A DNA stretch of 15,756 nt, from assembly GCA_002371295.1 (NCBI GenBank), contig DFGZ01000216.1:1-15756 (forward strand), given 5' to 3'. The notes below the pieces were generated by a model. It was given only the letters and a program-made list of their open reading frames with translations. It was not told the DNA's origin and did no database searches. This document shows, one piece after another, positions 12,711-15,756 of the stretch; the stretch's first letter is position 1; every line of letters starts with the position of its first letter. This stretch comes from Oribacterium sp. UBA3737 (GTDB lineage Bacteria > Bacillota_A > Clostridia > Lachnospirales > Lachnospiraceae). Made by a program: the position numbers and the translations under genes.

Positions 12711-13355
12711 TTATTTGCTATATGCGACTATTTTTTCAGCTGTCTTTCTGAGCCTTTCAGCAGCTCCTCTTATATCCTCCTGTCCGAAGATACTGCTGAC
12801 AACAGCTATTCCGGAAGCCCCGGTTCCTGTAAGAAGCGATGCATTGTCCTCATTTATTCCGCCTATTCCCACAACAGGGATATCAACGGAGCGAATGATA
12901 TCTGCAAATGTTTCCCTCGTCATGTATATGGCATCCTTCTTGGTTGATGAACCGAAAAGAGCACCGGAGCCCAGATAGTCAGCTCCGTTTTTTACGGCAT
13001 TTTCTGCCTGTTCTACAGTTTTGGCCGTAACTCCGACAATTTTCCCCGGACCAATGATCCTTCTTGCATCCAGAGGCGCCATATCCTCCTGACCAACATG
13101 AACACCATCAGCATCGATGATCCTGCAAAGCTCCGCATCATCGTTTATGATGAATGGGATGTCATGTTTTCTGCATATCAAAAGAAGCTCTCTTGCAAGG
13201 TTTTTTAGATCTTCCCCCTTCAGTTCCTTTTCCCTGAGCTGCAGCATGGTTATTCCGCCTTCTATGGCTTCCAAAACTGCCTGAGTGAGGCTCTTTCCCC
13301 GGGGAAGACATCCTCTGTCGGTTATTCCGTATAATAGTAGTGACTTTTTATCCAT
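12711..13355 (-). CDS. thiE: Thiamine-phosphate synthase
   Basis: Joins HMP-PP and thiazole phosphate to thiamine monophosphate, in the cytoplasm, on a TIM barrel. The 214 residues carry the full motif set: YGITDRG (9-15), GGITMLQLREK (33-43), IPFIINDDAELC (66-77), ADGVHVGQEDM (82-92), IVGVTAKT (106-113), GADYLGSGALFGSSTKKDA (124-142) and VVGIGGINEDNA (161-172). AGGAGA stands about 6 nt before the start ATG 13355. It is the first gene of the thi run and lies behind a TPP riboswitch with a terminator. TMP kinase (thiL) or thiamine pyrophosphokinase must be encoded elsewhere. Confidence 0.96.
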   Translation of the reverse strand: MDKKSLLLYGITDRGCLPRGKSLTQAVLEAIEGGITMLQLREKELKGEDLKNLARELLLICRKHDIPFIINDDAELCRIIDADGVHVGQEDMAPLDARRIIGPGKIVGVTAKTVEQAENAVKNGADYLGSGALFGSSTKKDAIYMTRETFADIIRSVDIPVVGIGGINEDNASLLTGTGASGIAVVSSIFGQEDIRGAAERLRKTAEKIVAYSK

Positions 13356-13477
13356 ATATTCTCCTGCGAAGCATACTCATTTTTAAATAATCAAGTACGG
13401 AAGAAGCACCCTTCACGATGAATCCGGCTGCCAAATGCATATTCAAGCGGACACGACATGCTCTTTACAGCCTTATC

Positions 13478-13515
13478 AAAAAAATAAGGGACTGTCCTGA
13501 TTCGGACAATCCCTT
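13478..13515 (-). terminator. TPP-controlled transcription terminator before thiE
   Basis: Minus-strand stem AAGGGATTGTCC (13515-13504) / GGACAGTCCCTT (13497-13486), 12 pairs with one U-G, 6-base loop, then A and seven T (13484-13478). It directly follows the TPP aptamer. AGGGA at the aptamer's 3' end could pair with TCCCT of the stem as antiterminator when TPP is absent. Confidence 0.93.
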
Positions 13516-13532
13516 TAAAGGCGTTAAATAAA

Positions 13533-13629
13533 GCTCACTCCCTACGTTGGCATGATCCAAATCAGGTTTCATAGGGTCCGGAAACGTACAGTTCCCATCT
13601 CAGCCGGTTCTGACCGACACCCCCGTTAA
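13533..13629 (-). promoter_or_regulatory. TPP riboswitch aptamer (THI element) of the thiE-thiD-thiW-thiM operon
   Basis: Minus-strand order of conserved blocks: GGGGGTGTC (13625-13617), CCGGCTGAGATGGGAAC (about 13607-13591), a variable stem, GGACCCTATGAAACCTGATT (13579-13560), GGATCATGCCAACGTAGGGA (13557-13538). The terminator that follows makes it a TPP-off transcriptional switch. Between the terminator and thiE are 120 bases with a 22-codon frame (13459-13391) of doubtful value. Confidence 0.96.
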
Positions 13630-13669
13630 CTTACTTAAAAAATTCTTTTTAAAAATATTTACCTTCGAA

Positions 13670-13678
13670 ATTATAGCA
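13670..13678 (-). promoter_or_regulatory. Extended -10 promoter of the thi operon
   Basis: Minus-strand TGCTATAAT (13678-13670) is a perfect extended -10 box; only a poor -35 (TTTCAT) is found 17 bases upstream, as is usual for extended -10 promoters. Transcription would start near 13663, about 35 bases before the THI element. No terminator separates it from folD, so some folD readthrough is possible. Confidence 0.65.
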
Positions 13679-13713
13679 CTCTGTTTTGAAATATGAAATG
13701 AGTTTTTAACAAT

Positions 13714-14595
13714 TTACTCTACATATTCATCCTTTGAATCATCAACGGGAGCCAGGTTCATCTGGCGTGCTGCAGCCTCGATAAGATGCTTTGCGAGAAC
13801 TGCTGTAGTTACGGTTCCCACACCTCCCGGAACAGGAGTTGCCGCACCGGCCTTAAGAACGATCTGATCCCAGTCACAGTCACCGCACAGATTGCCCTGC
13901 TCGTCAACATTGATGCCCACATCTATCACTGTGGCAGAATCCTTAACGTATCCTCCGCTTATCTTCTTGGCCTTACCGATTGCAGCAATAACGATATCCG
14001 CATCACTTGCAACAGCTTTGATGTTCTCTGTCTTTGAATGGCAGACGGTAACAGTGGCATTTTCCTGAAGGAGCAGCATGGAAAGAGGTTTGCCCACCAC
14101 CATTGAACGGCCGATGATGCAGGCCTTCCTGCCTGCCATCTCTATGTTGTAGCCCTTGAGTATCTCTATAACCGCCTGTGCCGTACAGGGTGCAAATGCC
14201 TCCTTGTCGCCGCGCATCACGCCGGAAACATTGGCATCAGTTATACAGTCGATATCCTTTAATGGATTCATCTTTTTAAGCATAGCCTCTTCATCGATCT
14301 GCTTTGGAAGAGGGCGCATAACCAGTATTCCGTGAATATCCGGATCGTTGTTAATGAAATCAAAGACCTCCTGAAACTCTTCGTTGGTGCAGTTCTCAGG
14401 AAGCTCATAGTCCTTTGCTTCAAGACCGAAATCCATAAAACGCTTTTTGATACTTCTTTCATAAGAAAGATCAGCTTCCTTATTTCCGACTCTGAGTATG
14501 GCAAGTGCCGGCATGATTCCGTTGTACTTTCCCACAAAGTCGAGACACTCTCCCTTTATACGATCTGCTATCAGTTTTCCTCTTAATTCCTGCAT
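13714..14595 (-). CDS. folD: Methylenetetrahydrofolate dehydrogenase, FolD family variant
   Basis: One-carbon enzyme that oxidises 5,10-methylene-THF to methenyl-THF with NAD(P)+; classical FolD also hydrolyses methenyl-THF. The 293 residues include GIMPALAILRVGNKEADLSY (26-45), HGILVMRPLP (88-97), NPLKDIDCITDANVSG (110-125), APCTAQAVIEIL (135-146), the Rossmann-type IIGRSMVVGKPLSMLLL (160-176), ATVTVCHSKT (180-189) and TPVPGGVGTVTTAVL near the C-terminus. Gap-free spacing to E. coli FolD (Tyr50, Lys54, Gln98, Asp121) gives Tyr45, Ile49, Met93, Asp116: the cyclohydrolase Lys and Gln are both replaced, though Lys50 and Lys51 are adjacent. The next gene upstream is fchA, which can supply that activity. 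GAGGAG lies 6 nt before the ATG. Confidence 0.93.
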   Translation of the reverse strand: MQELRGKLIADRIKGECLDFVGKYNGIMPALAILRVGNKEADLSYERSIKKRFMDFGLEAKDYELPENCTNEEFQEVFDFINNDPDIHGILVMRPLPKQIDEEAMLKKMNPLKDIDCITDANVSGVMRGDKEAFAPCTAQAVIEILKGYNIEMAGRKACIIGRSMVVGKPLSMLLLQENATVTVCHSKTENIKAVASDADIVIAAIGKAKKISGGYVKDSATVIDVGINVDEQGNLCGDCDWDQIVLKAGAATPVPGGVGTVTTAVLAKHLIEAAARQMNLAPVDDSKDEYVE

Positions 14596-14768
14596 GTTTA
14601 CTCCTCTTTTATTGCTGTAGGTTTAACTGCTGAAACAGCTTATTAAGGCCTATCCCGTTTGGCTATTATTTTCACTCATAGTCCTATACCTTTTATGATA
14701 ATGCATTTACTATCAAGTGTATGGTTCTAATTATTATAATAATATCTCAGCCGTCTCGTTAGATTATA

Positions 14769-15452
14769 TCAGGAAAAATCGACTTTATTTCTCGTGATTT
14801 TGTCATTTTCCGCATCATAAGACGGTTTTATCGCAGTCTCGACCTGCTCATATATTAGTCTCGCTCTGCTCTTTCCGTCAGACAAAAGCTTATATGCATA
14901 TTCATTGAGCTCTATCATACGATTTCTGTTCTTCATCATCTTTGTGTTAATATAGACATTCATCACTGCACCCTGAAGGGCTGTGTTCAGGAATGAAACA
15001 CCTACTCCCACATCGCTGAGCATAAGCTTCGAACCGTTATCTGCTAGCTCCTGCATGTAATTCAACGCCTCGCATGCACACTCCATAATCTTTATGGGTG
15101 TCATGGAAGCCGCGGAAAGACAGGTCTCAAGAGTGGTCTCTTTATAATCTTTCTCTTCCACTGTCTCTTCCGGAAGTCCGTATGCCTGACTAAGCGGATA
15201 GAAAACCTTCTCATCTTCGTCTGAGAGTTCCAAAAACCTGACTCTCAATTTCTCAAGCTTTTCTTTTATCGCCTGAAGTCTTGGCTCAAAATCTGCATAT
15301 TTCTTCTTGCCGCTGGTGAAGGACACAACCATCAGACCAAGACTGACTCCATAAGCCCCTGCAAGCGCACTGGCACCGCCGCCACCGGGAACAGACTCCT
15401 TTGCACCGAGTTTTTCCAGATATTCATTAAGTTTCGTTTCCTTTGCTGTCAT
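14769..15452 (-). CDS. fchA: Methenyltetrahydrofolate cyclohydrolase / formiminotransferase-cyclodeaminase family (FchA)
   Basis: Cytoplasmic protein of about 227 residues, the stand-alone cyclodeaminase domain family (FTCD_C), whose members hydrolyse methenyl-THF or deaminate formimino-THF. Marks are ESVPGGGGASALAGAYGVSL (19-38), VVSFTSGKKKYADFE, LSDEDEKVFYPLSQAYGLPE (76-95, the DxxxF-AY-LP block), an all-helical middle, and KLMLSDVGVGVSFLNTALQG. I placed the start at 15452 because GGAG lies 6 nt upstream; ATGs at 15455 and 15464 are in frame, and the latter has no Shine-Dalgarno. It lies 173 bases upstream of folD and 39-50 bases after coaBC on the same strand. With FolD lacking cyclohydrolase residues, a cyclohydrolase role is more likely than histidine breakdown; no hut gene is nearby. 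Confidence 0.88.
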   Translation of the reverse strand: MTAKETKLNEYLEKLGAKESVPGGGGASALAGAYGVSLGLMVVSFTSGKKKYADFEPRLQAIKEKLEKLRVRFLELSDEDEKVFYPLSQAYGLPEETVEEKDYKETTLETCLSAASMTPIKIMECACEALNYMQELADNGSKLMLSDVGVGVSFLNTALQGAVMNVYINTKMMKNRNRMIELNEYAYKLLSDGKSRARLIYEQVETAIKPSYDAENDKITRNKVDFS

Positions 15453-15503
15453 CATGCTCTCCATTTATAATCTGTACTGAACACATCTTTCATGCATATA
15501 TGC

Positions 15504-15756
15504 TTATCTAAGCCTCATTATTTCATCCAGAAGCTTATGTGCGGCCTCCCACTTGGACATGAGGGGGAGCTCCACCTCGGAATCATGGGAAATAAGGGTC
15601 AGGACATTGGTATCACCCTTGAAACCGGCTCCTTCCACCTTAACGTTGTTCGCAGCGATGAGGTCAAGGTGCTTTTTCTCAAGTTTTTTTCGTGAATTTT
15701 CCACCATATTCTCCGTCTCCATGGAGAACCCACAGAGGAACTGCCCTTCCTTCTTG
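15504..15756 (-). CDS. coaBC: Phosphopantothenoylcysteine decarboxylase / phosphopantothenate-cysteine ligase, C-terminal part
   Basis: Coenzyme A biosynthesis enzyme; only the last 83 full codons, belonging to the CoaB ligase half, are in the window. QFLCGFSMETENMVENSRKK, then KKHLDLIAANNV, GAGFKGDTNVLTLI and LPLMSKWEAAHKLLDEIM match the CoaB C-terminus (GFaaET, DlivaNdv, GaGFgsdtN, k.evA..ild.i). The frame is open to the window edge without a start, so the gene continues beyond 15756. It ends 39 bases before the fchA region and probably shares a transcript with fchA and folD. Confidence 0.92.
   Translation of the reverse strand, partial: KKEGQFLCGFSMETENMVENSRKKLEKKHLDLIAANNVKVEGAGFKGDTNVLTLISHDSEVELPLMSKWEAAHKLLDEIMRLR

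Noticed and set aside
12576..12978. Two plus-strand open frames of 104-123 codons over the end of thiE
   Set aside because: Most of their length is antisense to conserved thiE codons; the hydrophobic look comes from the reverse complement.
13391..13459. 22-codon ORF between the TPP terminator and thiE
   Set aside because: It has an ATG but a badly spaced AAAGAG, no recognisable motif, and is of a length expected by chance.
1..15756. CRISPR array, tRNA, rRNA, transposase or prophage gene
   Set aside because: No regularly spaced direct repeats, cloverleaf, or recombinase or transposase motif were found.

Overview
The window reads as chromosomal DNA of a low-to-moderate GC Firmicute of the class Clostridia, most probably a member of the Lachnospiraceae. 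This is inferred from the yqhY-nusB-xseA-xseB block, ECF-type vitamin S components (ThiT, ThiW), a clostridial FolD variant next to a stand-alone FchA, and choline-binding-type cell-wall repeats. No genus can be fixed from the sequence alone. Most genes lie on the minus strand; only a Nudix hydrolase and thiT are on the plus strand.

Layout. 1-2538 (minus): a housekeeping operon running yqhY (Asp23 family), nusB, xseA, xseB (cut by the window edge). 2847-3467 (plus): a Nudix hydrolase with a textbook terminator. 3602-5755 (minus): a nitrilase-fold protein of unknown role, a possible small ORF just upstream in the same frame, and a membrane-anchored ComEA-type DNA-binding protein. 5788-5955: a palindromic, highly structured non-coding element with a shorter relative at 2626-2684. 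5968-6731 (plus): promoter, TPP riboswitch and thiT. 6732-7119: gene-free, with several inverted repeats and a bidirectional terminator. 7120-8930 (minus): an intact MATE transporter, preceded by the wreck of a second MATE gene that still has its promoter, structured leader and terminator; the leader looks like a guanidine-IV (mepA-type) riboswitch. 9000-9827 (minus): a secreted Ser-rich protein with cell-wall-binding repeats. 9945-13678 (minus): a thiamine salvage operon thiE-thiD-thiW-thiM led by a second TPP riboswitch with a transcription terminator. 13714-15756 (minus): folD, fchA and the 3' end of coaBC.

How the genes work together. The vitamin B1 genes form a salvage set: ThiT imports thiamine; ThiW probably imports the thiazole alcohol, which ThiM phosphorylates; ThiD phosphorylates the pyrimidine; ThiE joins the halves. 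No thiC or thiG is present here, and no ECF energising module, so ThiT and ThiW would have to share one encoded elsewhere. Both transcription units are TPP-controlled, apparently by different mechanisms: Shine-Dalgarno masking for thiT and transcription termination for thiE. FolD and FchA form a one-carbon pair in which FolD lacks the residues used for cyclohydrolase chemistry and FchA is the likely cyclohydrolase.

The best candidates for something undescribed are the structured element at 5788-5955, the nitrilase-fold protein with an unknown N-terminal half and a Cys-rich tail, and the riboswitch that now sits in front of a broken transporter and may control its intact neighbour.
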